DNA of 64,000 nucleotides from Adiantum capillus-veneris (lineage: Eukaryota; Streptophyta; Polypodiopsida; Polypodiales; Pteridaceae), in NCBI GenBank assembly GCA_014529385.2, contig CM043967.1, forward strand, positions 81,724,278 through 81,788,277, in the 5' to 3' direction. The position numbers and the translations under genes were made by a program. Numbering within the stretch: the first letter of the stretch is position 1; the number at the start of each line of letters is the position of its first letter. Below, in pieces: positions 33,563 to 45,063 of the stretch. Under the pieces are notes generated by a model, which was not told the DNA's origin, did no database searches, and saw only the letters and a program-made list of their open reading frames with translations.

Positions 33563-34021
33563 GAGTATCAAGGTAAGTATTTTACCTTATTGATTGATTC
33601 AGGGAGTACACATTCTTTTATATCTCCTAAGTGTATTAGAAACCTCATTTTGCCCGAACACCTTGATATAGACCTTACAGTGGAATTAGCTACGGGTAGA
33701 AAGGTTAGATGTTCTACTTCAGAGGGTAACTTGAATTTCGTTATGGATGGTCATAATACTTCTGCAAACTTCAGAATCTTACCCATAGGAATCTACAATG
33801 TAATTCTAAGAATGGATTGGCTTAAAGCCAATGATGCTCACATACATTGTAAATACGTCGCTCCACTGACTTTTGAAACTGGCCAAAACTCTAGGGTTAC
33901 AGTTACAGGGAAACGGAGAAAGCGTAAGCTCAGACCAGTGAACTTTACCAAACTTATGAAGAGACATAAGAAAAATGAAAGGATAACAGAATTTGATGAT
34001 GTATTTCTCAAAGAACTTTGA
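33563..34021 (+). pseudogene. gypsy aspartic protease domain
   Basis: 'LLIDSGSTHSFIS' (near 33,585) contains the D-S-G active site. It is followed by 'ATGRKVRCSTS' and the flap-distal part 'ILPIGIYNVILRMDWL', typical of plant gypsy proteases, which normally have 'LGMDWL'. The domain is readable without a stop to 34,021, where a TGA separates it from RT. It cuts the gag-pol polyprotein in active elements. Confidence 0.88.
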
Positions 34022-36240
34022 CAGTTACCACCCAAGCGTAATGTTGATCATCCAATAGAGCTTACTCCAGGAGGTCAACTAGTTGCCCGTAGACCTTCGA
34101 AAATGTCATTACTTGAATCTGCGGAACTCAAGGAACAATTAGCTCAACTCCTTGAACAAGGCTTCATTCGACCCAGCATTTCTCCATGGAGTACTCCTGT
34201 ACTTGTTAATAAAAAAAAGGATGGTACTCTACGTCTTTGTATTGATTATTGTGGATTGAACCAGGTAACAATCAAGAATAATTATTCAATACTAAGGATT
34301 GATGAACTGCTTGACCGATTACATGGAGCTTCTATCTTCACAAAATTTATCTTAACACTAGGTTGGTAATGGGGCACTTTTATGTCTTGGGACACTTTTA
34401 TGTCCTGTTAAGTGACCATTTTCCTTGAATTATGTCAAGAGTTTCAAAATGGATTTTGAGGTGCTATCTGTCTAGAAATTTATCTCATGAGCTGAAAAAA
34501 ACTTGACATTTTTTTGGAATATCAATTCCATCTTTAACCTTGTCCTTGCACAATATTTCACAACCTAAACTGTGTGAAAAAACAGGTCCTGTATTTGGCT
34601 TTTTTCAACTTTTTGCAACTATACCACTCTAGAATTCATGTTTGTGAGGTCTATAATGCTAGAGAACTATCTTTAGTAGTCCTCAACATGTCCTGATGCT
34701 TCTCGGGAGAAATAAATGTTAAAGTTGTAAGTTATGACCAAATTACAAAAGTTGTCAAATCCTGTTTTTTAGCCAATTTTAGCTCTTCTATGACTTTTTT
34801 GGTTGCTTTCATGATATCCAAATGCACTTTTGATTTTCTATGTCGTCTATTGTAACATAAAACTAATATTCCTTGAGTTTTAGGACACCTAATACCCTAT
34901 TTTGCATAGTAGACAACGATGGTTGATTTTTCAATTATAGAAGAAAACGAAACATTCTAGTATATCAAGTATAGCTTTTTCAATATTGTTAGTTTCTTGT
35001 GACAACCACATGCATTTTGTAGGTAGTAACCATATCTAGTCATAAGGATCAAATTTGGCTAGATATTGAATAGTTTCTATGGGATACTACAACTCATAAT
35101 GTTGAACCCAGTTTTTTCATGTTTGCTGTATTTAGCACTTCATCTTTGTCCCCAAGATTCCCCTTGGTAAGAGATGTATTATTCTTTTGACATGCTCCAT
35201 GGCTCCTTATGAGCCTAAAGGACAATAAGGAACTAAGAAAAGATGCATATATTATTTGTATTGAGCGTGGCTTTAGAAACTTTGATGATAGGTTTGCAGA
35301 ATGGTAAAAATTCAACTTTTTGTACCTATTTCTTTTGGCAAAACAAAAAATAGTGAGTGAGAAGCAATCATATGTTCTAATCACCAACCCATTGAAGCTA
35401 ACTAGGGAATTTATCTCAAGTCCTACAAAAATCCCTAATCTTATTTTTATGCAACAAAACGTAAGAAATGACTGTTTTGATGAAAATGTATTGGTCCATC
35501 AACTTTGGAGGCTTGGTGTGATCAAAAGATGAGAAATTTGACAAGTTTCTTATTTTTCCAGGTGTAGTAGGTCTTGAACTATAACCTCATGAAAGGATTT
35601 TACAAAATGAGTGGATCTTTTATGGTTTTGGAGGTTTTTTTCAAAACCCTGAAAGGACACTTTTATGTCCTGTTAGGTTACCAACCTAGTGTTAAGTGAG
35701 GGTATTACCAAATCCAAATCAAGGAGGACAAAATACTAAAGACATAATTTAATACTCATTTTGGACATTATGAATTTACAGTTATGCCTTTTGGACTTAC
35801 CAATGCTTCTGCAACTTTTAATCGTCTCATGACCGATGTGTTTTGAGACCATCTTGAAGTTTTTTTCCTTGTCTTGTTTAATGATATTCTAGTTTACTCA
35901 AGAAACAGAGAAGAAAATGAAAAACATGTGCGGCGAGTACTTGAACTTCTTCGTCAAAATCAACTTTATCCAAACGTAGCAAATGCACCTTCTTCAGTGA
36001 TGACAAGGTGGAATATTTGAGATTTATTGTATCCAAGGATGGTGTTTCTACTGATCCAAGTAAAATGGAAGTTGTTATAGCTTAGCCTACACCAAAATTA
36101 GTACGGGAAGTACGTGGCTTTCTTGATTTAGCAGGATTGTATTATACATTTCTTCAAGGCTACGCTAAGATTGCATCTCCATTGACTAATACACTTAAGA
36201 AGGCTAAAGTGTTTACTTGGAATGGACGTGCTCAAGCTAG
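34022..36240 (+). pseudogene. gypsy reverse transcriptase, split by a 1.34-kb insertion
   Basis: The first part (to 34,351) has '[19 protein letters not shown]', '[15 protein letters not shown]' and 'GASIFTKF'. It then breaks at the inserted inverted-repeat element. The second part (from 35,692) reads 'SEGYYQIQIKEDK', '[17 protein letters not shown]' and 'LFNDILVYS'. The joined frame is continuous across the insertion site. The first catalytic Asp of the usual 'KID' motif is replaced, and the YxDD site reads FND. Several stops (for example at 35,847) are present. It cannot be active. Confidence 0.88.
34356..35691 (-). mobile_element. 1.34-kb terminal-inverted-repeat element, copy 2
   Basis: The ends are CACTAGGTTGGTAA and TTACCAACCTAGTG, with subterminal 'GGACACTTTTATGTCC' motifs. 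TTAA flanks both sides (34,352-34,355 and 35,692-35,695). Excision of one unit gives a continuous RT frame. The true target duplication could be TA, TTA, TAA or TTAA, because the bases overlap ambiguously. It is inverted relative to copy 1. The CACTA ends suggest that superfamily, but the 3-bp duplication usual for it is not clear. Confidence 0.87.
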
Positions 36241-36770
36241 TTTGAGAAACTCAACGAAACTTTGGTAAATGCTCCAATACTACAGCTTCTAGACTTCTCA
36301 AAGACAATCACTTTGCCCACTGATCCAAGTGGACAAGCAATCGGTGGCGTTCTGTTTCAAGAAGAAAAAACAGTAGCTTATGAATCTCGTAAGTTACGTA
36401 TACATGAGTTAAATTATGCTACACATGACTTGAAATTATTGGCCGTTGTGCATGCTCTTAAAGTATGGCAACATTATCTTCTTGGAAGGAGATTTGAACT
36501 ACATATAGACCATAAAATCTTGAAGTGGATATACAGCCAACGTGACCTTAATATGGGACAATGAAGATGGATGGAGTTATTATGTAGATATGATTTTGGA
36601 ATCAAATATAAACCTGGGAAGGAAAATCTTGTGATTGATGCCTTAAGCAGGAAGAATACTGTAGCAGCTATCACAACCTCTACTACTTTTTTGATTGATT
36701 TTATTCGAGAAGGTATGATGCAGACTCCGTATTACATAAAAATCTAGTACTTGATGAACTTAAATAATTG
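36241..36770 (+). pseudogene. gypsy RNase H domain
   Basis: The open part 36,262-36,564 reads 'PTDPSGQAIGGVLFQE', 'VAYESRKLRIHELNY', 'THDLKLLAVVHALKVWQHYL' and 'FELHIDHKILKWI', the standard gypsy RNase H signatures. A stop breaks it after 'DLNMGQ'. The tail continues as 'KYKPGKENLVIDALSR' near 36,610, the usual end of this domain. Confidence 0.9.
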
Positions 36771-37584
36771 TACAGAGAAGCAAGAGAGGCAAATCAAATG
36801 ATTCCACATCGAAGGTGATGACCTTTACTTTGGTAATCGTCTTTGTATTCAAATTCAAGGTGGATTTAAACTTCAGATATTATAGTAAGCTCATGATATA
36901 CTATAGCAGGACATCCACGATACATTAAAACTTACTATACTATAAGAAAGAGTTTCTTTTGGCCAGGACTAAAGCGTGATGTGTTGAACTATGTTACAAG
37001 ATGCTTAACATGTCAACGTATTAAAGCTGAACAAATTCCATACCCTGGTAAGCTTCAACCTATTGATGCTCCACAAATGAAACGGGAATGCATATTTATG
37101 AATTTCATTACAGAACTTCCTAAATCTGTGGGATATGACTCTATTTTTGTGGTTGTTGATACAAAAATGACCCATTTATTTCCAGTAATATTGGATGAAA
37201 TGCAACTACGAATTAATCTTTTACGGCAGGATATTGAGATTGCTCAAGATAGACAGAAAAGTTATGCTGATCCAAAACGATCTGTCAAACTTTTTGAAGA
37301 GGAGGATATGGTATTTCTGAGAGTAAAATCCAAATGTAGTTCTTTATCAATGGGTAAGTGTAAGAAGCTAAGTGCCAGATATTGTGGACCTTTTGTAATC
37401 ACAGAGCGGATTAATGATGAAGCTTACAGACTCTTGTTACCACCACACATAAAGGTATATAATGTTTTTCACGTGAGCTTACTCAAGAAGTATTTACCTG
37501 ATTCGCAACACATTCTTGATGATTCTCTATTGTCTACCTCTACCGATGGAACTTTTGAAGTATATCCCAAAGTGATACTTCAGA
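36771..37584 (+). pseudogene. gypsy integrase relic with catalytic core deleted
   Basis: The zinc-binding N-terminal part is degraded ('CLTCQRIKAE' near 37,000). 'FMNFITELPKSVGYDSIFVVVD' marks the core start. After 'MTHLFPVI' the sequence jumps to 'LDEMQLRINLLRQD' and the C-terminal part ('GPFVITERINDEAYRLLLPP', 'HVSLLKKYLP'). The region with the second Asp and the Glu is missing, an in-frame loss of well over 100 residues. The 3' end joins directly to the middle of the LTR at about 37,585, so polypurine tract and LTR start are also gone. Confidence 0.87.
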
Positions 37585-38249
37585 GTGCTTTTCACACTAT
37601 TTTAGCTTTTCATGATTTTTAGTGCGTTTTAGTGAAAAGGGAGTCCGCTTCTTATTCCACTGGACGAGGAGAACCCATGGTTCAATTTAATAAAATTTTA
37701 CTTTCTTTCTGCTTTTTACGCTATTTTTAGCTTTTTGTGCTATTTTGCTACGTTTTTGAAAAGCAATTTGCTTTTTAGGATGACCTAAAATAAAAATATG
37801 AATTTTAGTCTTCGTCGGATTGGAAAATGATCACCCGGAGCAAAAACGGAACCAAACAGGATTTTTATGGGAATTTTTTTTATAGAAAGCAGTACCGTAA
37901 ATACGTCGGGACAGTATGGAAAAATCATAATTATGTTGGGACATTACGGTGTGGCATAGTCTAGCTAAGGTTTCATTAGTTGGCCGGATACTGTTCAATT
38001 GGCCAATTTTACTGTAAAAATTGGATGGTAAGTGGGAAAGTTGACCACCAAAAGCAAAGGCATGTTTTTAGCAAAGTTCCCAAAAGCAGGAAGCTATTCC
38101 TTGCTCAAAATCTAGTGCTACTTTCAGCTTGGGACACACTTCGGGCAGTTAGGAAACCTATAAATTGGCATAGACACTTCAGTTTTCAGGCCATCTGTTG
38201 CGTCTACTACCTCAAGACTATACATATCTATTATACGGAGTGGTGCAAG
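37585..38249 (+). mobile_element. 3' LTR of the long-LTR gypsy, left part (5' end deleted)
   Basis: This matches about 28,470-29,140. The first 590 bp or so of the LTR are missing. It includes the TATA-like CTATAAATTGG at about 38,158. It is cut at 38,249 by the copia composite (target duplication GCAAG at 38,245-38,249). Confidence 0.87.
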
Positions 38250-38393
38250 TGTTGAGATGTAGAGACAAAGAGAGAGAGACGAGACAAGAGACACACCATA
38301 TACGCTCCCAAAGACTGATTCATATTTAGGACAAGATACAAATATATAGGTGAGACCAAGTTCAGTAGAGTGAGCCATATGTAGCTCCAACAC
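38250..38393 (-). mobile_element. copia 3' LTR (outer), 144 bp
   Basis: The minus strand starts TGTTGGAGC at 38,393 and ends CTCAACA at 38,250. It is adjacent to the polypurine tract complement (CCCCCACTCAAAC) and the conserved 3' module at 38,394-38,470. Confidence 0.93.
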
Positions 38394-38705
38394 CCCCACT
38401 CAAACAAAGTTCTCTAGCTTTGGATGAAAAAACCCTTGGGGAGTTCAAGGGAAAAACCCAAGCCCCTATACAATGTGAAAATATGAACCATCGCGGTGAT
38501 GATGTGAAAGTAAACTGTGCATCTATGTAAAAATATTAAAGTGACTTAGATATCACAATGTGCAAATGTGGAGTGTGCATAGTGCATGATTCCCAAAAGA
38601 TTACAATGTCATATGTACAAAGCTATTACAATAGCAAAGAAGCTAATCTAGAAAGAGTGAGGCCAAAGCAACTCCAAGCTCCGAGCACAAGAGAATGATA
38701 CGTGA
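38394..38705 (-). promoter_or_regulatory. copia 3' untranslated region, module and polypurine tract
   Basis: This is homologous to 1,078-1,316 and 42,162-42,411. The purine tract touches the LTR and the GGGTTTTTCCCTT/AAGGG module is retained. The rest is non-coding. Confidence 0.8.
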
Positions 38706-41700
38706 CTAATTGAGGCCTTTGGTCAAAATGTCTGCAATCATCCGGTCACTGTGACAGTGTTCAACCATAATGGTTCCTTTGCGTACTTCATACCTGACAT
38801 AATGATAATGGACAGCAATGTGCTTTGACTTATTATGTTGAACATAGTCTTTTGCAAGACTAATAGCACTTTGGTTGTCACACCGCAAGGGTGTGCTAGA
38901 AAGAGGAGAGTGACCAATATCAACCAGCATTTGTGGAAGCCAAATCAACTCACGAGCTGCAAGTGATGCCGCAACATATTCTGACTCAGTCGAAGAAACT
39001 GCAACACAACGTTGTTTCTTGCTGGTCCAAGAAACAAGACAACCATTTATAAAGAAGCAATTTCCACTAGTAGATCGCATAGATAAATGTGAGCTTGCCC
39101 AGTCTGCATCTGTGTAACCCAAAAGAGAAAGAGATTGCATAGAATCCGATTTGAGTTGTCGTCGATAGACTAAACCAAAATCTGTAGTGCCTTTCAAGTA
39201 TTTCAATACAGGCTTTGCAGCAGACCAATGCTTAAGAGAAGGACATGCAAGATGTTGTCTAAGATAATTAGTAGCAAACAGAATATCAGGACGAGTGTTC
39301 ATGCCAACAAACTGAAGACATCCAATAAATTTAGCACAAGGTTGATTTGTGACAAGTTGACCGCCATTGTCAGAAGTGTTCTTCGTAGAGCTCGCAAGAC
39401 AATGTGTATTGGCTGAATGTGCAGATTCCATACCAAATTTTTGAATAGTATCTGCAATAAACTTTGACTGTCGAAGGAATAAAATACCTTTTGTACGGTT
39501 CCGTTGGATTTGAATGCCAAGACAAGAGTGAATCTCTCCAAGATCCACCATATCAAATGCAGAAGACAATAACTTTTTCACTTGCTGAAGAAATCCCAAA
39601 TCATTGGAAACAAGGATCGTATCATCCACATAAAGAGCAAGAATCACAAAACTGCTACCTTGGCGTTTTATGTATAAGTTGGGGTCTAACGAGCAAGAGA
39701 TGAATCCTTTAGAGGTGAGAAAAAGATCAAATTTTGTATACCAGGCTCGCGAAGCTTGTTTGAGACCATATAGTGCCTTATGGAGTTGAGCAACAAGGTC
39801 TTCTTCACCTGGAATAACAAACCCTTCTGGTTGTTCCATATAAATTTCCTCTTCCAAGTCACCATTAAGAAAAGCAGTTTGCACATCCATTTGATGATCT
39901 TCTAAATCAAATTGAACAGCAAATGCCAATAAAACTCAAACACTTGTAATGCGAACAACTGGTGAAAAAGTCTCTTGATAATCAACACCATGTACTTGGG
40001 AGTAACCTTTAGCAACTAAACGCGCCTTGAACTTGTCAAAAGATCCATCTACTTTTACTTTTGTCTTATACACCCACTTACATTTAATAGCTGTACGACC
40101 AGGAGGTAATTCAGTTAGTATCCATGTACCTTTAGAGATAAGAGAATGGTACTCTGCTTCCATAGCCTCTTGCCATTGACCTTTTTGTGGTGAAGAGATA
40201 GCTTCATCATAAGTAACGGGATCTTCAGAAGTAGAAAAAGCATTATCAGCAATATCATCATCATAAACATGACATGAGCCATGTTCAAAATCAATAGGCA
40301 GATCAACAAAAATATCAATATCATCATTGGCAACATTTGGAATGGATGGTTGTGAAGAGGAAAGTTGCTCTATAGGAAGAGTTTCATCTTCTGAAAGAAA
40401 TGGAAAAGCCTGAAGCAATGATTTAGTATCATCAGAATCATCCATGGACCATGAGCCTCCCATAAGCTGTTCGTTAAAAGTAGCATCACGATTCACAATT
40501 ACTTTCTTGGAGGAAGGGTCATAGAATTTGTAGCCTTTTGAAGTGTTAGAATATCCAATAAAAATAACTTTAAGACCAGGAGCATCAAGCTTTGCTCGTA
40601 TTTCTTTGGGAACATGAATATAAGCAATACATCCAAAGGTTCGAAAATGAGATACAGAAGGAATGTCACCTGTCCATGCTGTGATGGGTATCTTACCAGA
40701 GGGTGTAGTAGTAGGAAGATGATTCTGAATAAATACTGCTGTCAAAGTAGCTTCAACCCAGAAAACACGAGATAAGCCCAAATGAATCAACATACATCTT
40801 ACAGCATTGAGAATAGTGCGATTCTTTCGTTCAGCAACACCGTTCTGTTGAGGCGAATATGGAATAGTGTGTTCATGATGAATTCCACTTTCAGCACAAT
40901 AACTCACAAACTCTCAAGAAGCATATTCGCCTCCATTGTCACTACAAAGCTTCTTAAGGCGACGACCAGTTTGAAGTTCTGCAGCCTTGTGGAATTGTTT
41001 GAAAACAGATAAGGCTTCAGATTTTTGTCTAAGTAGAAATACAGTCGTATACCTTGAGAAATCATCAATGAAAGTAATGAAGTAGCGATATTGTGATCTC
41101 GAAGAAGGTAGAGGTCCACATATATCAGTATGAACAAGATCCAATATGTCATGAGAATGAGTTGTAGTTGAAAGAGGAAAGGGTTTACGATTGTGTTTCC
41201 CAAGAGCACAAAATTCACAAATTCCCATATGGGGATGGGCTTTAATATCCATGCCACGGATAAGATCACGACATTGAAGATCAAGGAGTTTTGAGAAATC
41301 AGCATGAACAAAACGGTGATGCCATACTTTGCAATCATGATCACCTGGAGCAGTGACAATATTTGCTACAGCATCCTTAAGAGAGAGTTCAAACAAATTA
41401 CCGTTTCGAGGAACAGTGGCTATAGTCTGTCCATCTTTCTCAATTCGGCATTTGGTATGATCAAATCCAACAAAGAGACCAAGATCAACAAGTCTAGCAA
41501 CTGAAAGAAGATTACGTTGAAGATCTGGTACATGTAATACTCCTCGCAAAATTCGAGTGGAAGAAGATAAGGTACCAAGATATAAGTCTCCAATACCCTT
41601 TCCTTGACAAGTAGTATCATCAGCAAGATAAACAACACGTTTAACTGGCAGTGGATGATAGTTGTGGAGCCACTTAGACTGATATGTCATATTTCCTGTA

Positions 41701-41913
41701 GCACCATAATCCACAATAAAAAGGGATCCATCACGTACATAAAGTATTTTGTCTGGAGCAACTGAACATAGGACGGAGCTTGTTTCTGGTACAATGTTGT
41801 TTCGATGTTTAGTAGCATATGCTCTATTCGGATCTGTGTCGAATCGACGCTTATAGCACATAGGAGTGGGATGATCAGATCGTCCACAATATTCACAAGA
41901 AGAAGAAGAAGAG
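38706..41913 (-). pseudogene. copia gag-pol copy 2, 5'-truncated
   Basis: Read from 41,913 down. It starts within the second zinc knuckle (CEYCGRSDHPTPMC), then protease 'LFIVDYGATGNM' (DYG at the active site), then the integrase HHCC region ('HHRFVH' to 'CEFCALGKH'). The integrase core with 'HTDICGPLP' and 'DNGGEYAS' is followed by RT ('DYQETFSPVVRITSV', 'YVDDTILVS') and RNase H ('ADWASSHLSMRSTSG', 'TESEYVAAS'). Stops at about 40,910 and 39,933 replace Arg codons seen in copy 1 (CGA to TGA). A third stop ends the frame after 'TKGLN', about 14 residues early. The first two are C-to-T changes at CpG, as expected for methylated DNA. Confidence 0.92.
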
Positions 41914-42018
41914 TCATCCACAAACGGATGGCGAAAGTGAAATAGCTAACCTAACAATTCTCGATCTACTAATAGCCTATGTAACGGAAGTATCAAACAT
42001 CCCAATGGGAGAAGTACT
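41914..42018 (+). pseudogene. 105-bp fragment of a gypsy integrase between two copia units
   Basis: This matches 53,291-53,392 on the plus strand, the region encoding 'DGQSEITNLTILDLV' and 'WEKY', with a few substitutions and small indels. It joins copia gag at TC (41,914) and ends GAGAAGTACT directly before the internal LTR. It is in antisense to the copia elements. A gypsy fragment here is best explained as flanking sequence of a former copia insertion site that was carried along. Confidence 0.85.
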
Positions 42019-42161
42019 TGTTGAGATGTAGAGAGAAAGAGAGAGAGACGAGACAAGAGACACACCATATACGCTCCCAAAGACTGATTCATATTCAGGA
42101 CAAGATACAAATATATAGGTGACACCAAGTTCAGTAGAGGGAGCCATATATAGCTCCAACA
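42019..42161 (-). mobile_element. internal copia LTR (3' LTR of copy 1), 143 bp
   Basis: It has the same ends and length as the outer LTRs. It is preceded on the minus strand by the conserved 3' module and purine tract (42,162-42,240), and followed by gypsy integrase sequence rather than by GCAAG. Confidence 0.93.
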
Positions 42162-42411
42162 CCCCCACTCAAACAATGGTCTCTAGCTTTGGATGAAAAA
42201 ACCCTTGGGGAGGTCAAGGGAAAAACCCAAGCCCCTATACAATGTGAAAATATGAACCAACGCGGTGATGATGTGAAAGTGAATTGTGCATCTATGTAAA
42301 AATATTAAAGTGACTTAGATATCACAATGTGCAAATGTGGAGTGTGCATAGTGCATGACTCCTAAAAGATTACAATGTCATATGTACAAAGCTATTACAA
42401 TAGCAAAGAAG
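42162..42411 (-). promoter_or_regulatory. copia copy 1, 3' untranslated region and module
   Basis: This is homologous to 38,394-38,705. It is non-coding, with the purine tract GAGTGGGGG next to the LTR. Confidence 0.8.
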
Positions 42412-43124
42412 CTAATCTAGAAAGAGTGAGGCCAAAGGAACTCCAAGCTCCGAGCGCAAGAGGATGAAACGTGACTCATTGAGACCTTTGGTCAAAATGT
42501 CTGCAATCATCTGGTCACTTTGACAGTGTTCATCCATAATGGTTCCTTTGCGTACTTCATACCTGACATAATGATAATGGACATCAATGTGCTTTGACTT
42601 ATTATGTTGAACATAGTCTTTTGCAAGACTAATAGCACTTTGGTTGTCACACCGCAAGGGTGTGCTAGAAAGAGGAGAGTGACCAATATCAACCAGCATT
42701 TGTGGAAGCCAAATCAACTCACGAGCTGCAAGTGATGCCGCAACATATTCTGACTCAGTCGAAGAAACTGCAACACAACGTTGTTTCTTGCTGGTCCAAG
42801 AAACAAGACAACCATTTATAAAGAAGCAATTTCCACTAGTAGATCGCATAGATAAATGTGAGCTTGCCCAGTCTGCATCTGTGTAACCCAAAAGAGAAAG
42901 AGATTGCATAGAATCCGATGTGAGTTGTCGTCGATAGACTAAACCAAAATCTGTAGTGCCTTTCAAGTATTTCAATACACGCTTTGGAGAAAACCAATGC
43001 TTAAGAGAAGGACATGCAAGATGTTGTCCAAGATAATTAGCAGCAAACAAAATATCAGGACGAGTGTTCATGCCAACAAACTGAAGACATCCAATCAAGT
43101 TAGCATAAGGTTGATTTGTGACAA
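42412..43124 (-). pseudogene. copia copy 1, end of RT and RNase H
   Basis: This part is open for 228 codons to the natural stop at 42,412: 'IGCLQFVGMNTRPDILF', 'ADWASSHLSMRSTSG', 'TESEYVAASLAAREL', 'DILTKGLNESRF'. The N-terminal side ends at the solo-LTR-like insertion. The gene continues at 45,064. Confidence 0.92.
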
Positions 43125-45063
43125 TGAGAGGCGGAAGTGAAAAATAGACCCGGTCGCCTCTACACCAAGACTATGCACAATGGCCTCATCATGGGGGTTA
43201 CACAATAGAGGCACCACCTAGCAAGATATGCGGCTAGGACGCATACATCTACACAATGAAGCATGCCATGGAAAATAATTTCAAGACCCACGCCCAAATG
43301 TGGAATGGGGTGGTCGGAGAATAAGGTGAGAGGAGTGGTGAATGAGTGAGAATGGGCTTGCTACTTGTGCATGTTAGTAAGGAAGATAATGAGGTAGGGG
43401 AAAACTTGCGAGTATGCTCACTTATCATACAAGAGGTGGTGAATCCACACACCTCAAGATGATAGGAATATGAGAGGGAGAGAGAGAGTGTGTGTGTGTA
43501 TGGTGGCGAATCCGCACACCTTTACATAAGCACAAAAAAAGGTAGAGAACAAGCATATACCATACTCACAATGAGATGTATCCAAAGCGACACAAAGTAT
43601 GGCACCAAGATGGAGTGTGTTGATTGCTTGCAAAAGATGAATACAGTAGGTAGCGTATGGCAGGAAAATGAGAAGGGTACAAGATCATAGGAGGCATAAT
43701 GGAGAGATGGGAGTTGATGGCGAGGAATATCATGAGTGTGTCCACCCTTCTTCTTCTTGAAATTGTGCCTTCAACCCTTAATTACAAGTGGTGTGGAGGT
43801 GTGGTGCTCATCTTTTGTGCATGGTGATGGTGATTATGATGGTGTTGTGATTATGTGATTAGGGTTCATGCTACAAGCATGTAGCACAAGAGTGTGTATG
43901 GATAGGTGTGTGTATGTGTGTGTGTGTTTTTATCTGCCCCCCCTTAGTGAGCTCTCATGGCCTCCTTATATAGGGAAGGAGGGGAGGATTTAGTAATATT
44001 TCTATTTGAGGTGAGTGTCCCACTTTGGTGACTAGGAAAATGGCGTGCATGTGACTGTTGCTCCCATCTTGTCTCCTCATTATTTAAAATACCAGAGTCA
44101 ATAGAGAGAGAAGATGAGAGAATGTGGGTAGGATGTAGAGGATAGGAGATATTTACAATAGTCTCTAGCTTTGGCTAGACACAAGCTTATTAGGGAGAGA
44201 AGAGAGAGGTAAGAAATTTACAAGAGAGATTGTCAAAGGTGGATAGTTGTTGATGAGGATGGATCCTCCAAAAATGGTGATAGAATCACTCTAGACTTGC
44301 CAAGACCTCATTAAAAGAGCCTTGTCTCTTGTAATCATGCTTGAAGACTTGTAGAACCATAGCCATTCTAGAGGGAAGAAAATTGGGGATGGCCTGTGTC
44401 ACCATTACACGAGAAAACTAGGGTCCACTACAAAAATCATATCTCCGTGTTCATAACTCAAAAAATTCTGAAAAAATTTGAGCTAAAAGTTGAGATCACG
44501 AGCTACATCTTTCATGTTGAGCTCTCCTTCAGATTCGGGGTTCTTCTCTACTTAAAAAATTCAGCCAAATAATGTATTATTTGTGGCTGCAAAGGTCTTT
44601 TGGTGGTCCCCTTTGAGTGGACTTCTCTCTTGCCTTCAAGTGTAAGCTCCTTCATGTGTATGAAAACATGAACTAGAGTTTTGAAAAGATTGGCAATCAT
44701 CTAGATGGAGGTATTATTGAAATTTGAAAGTGGGGTTGAGGTTTGAAAATGAAAACTAGTGAATAAAATATTTGGTAGGGTGGAATAATATACATACATG
44801 AAAAATATATTAGAAAATACTAAAATATATAATGTAATTTAGAATATATATATTTAATATTTAAGGTCAAAAGACAGATCAACAAAGAAAGCTTAATTAT
44901 TTATGCTACATCGTGATTGATTAGCATAAGTCTTATTTATTTAATAAAGGCTAAAACGTTTGTGAAAAAGGGAAGAAAAAATCAAAAGTAACTTATATAA
45001 TAGGAAATATTTTTGGTAAAAGAGAAAAAAAAAGGGGGGGTTCCCATGGAAAAGCTTGCCTCA
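43125..45063. mobile_element. 1.94-kb solo-LTR-like insertion in copia RT
   Basis: It starts TGAGAGGCGGAAG and ends GCTTGCCTCA (TG...CA). Direct repeats ACAA at 43,121-43,124 and 45,064-45,067 flank it, and the uninterrupted site is seen in copy 2 near 39,355. It contains no coding domain, no primer site and no purine tract at the ends. Therefore it is read as a solo LTR left after recombination. The stretch 44,400-44,600 is a diverged match to the large inverted repeat (about 1,720-1,930). A GTGTGT run (43,905-43,927) and an AT-rich tail are inside. Confidence 0.75.

Noticed and set aside
34356-35691. Firm assignment to the CACTA superfamily
   Set aside because: Ends fit CACTA...TAGTG, but the flanks TAA and TTA do not give a clear 3-bp duplication, and TA or TTAA fit equally.
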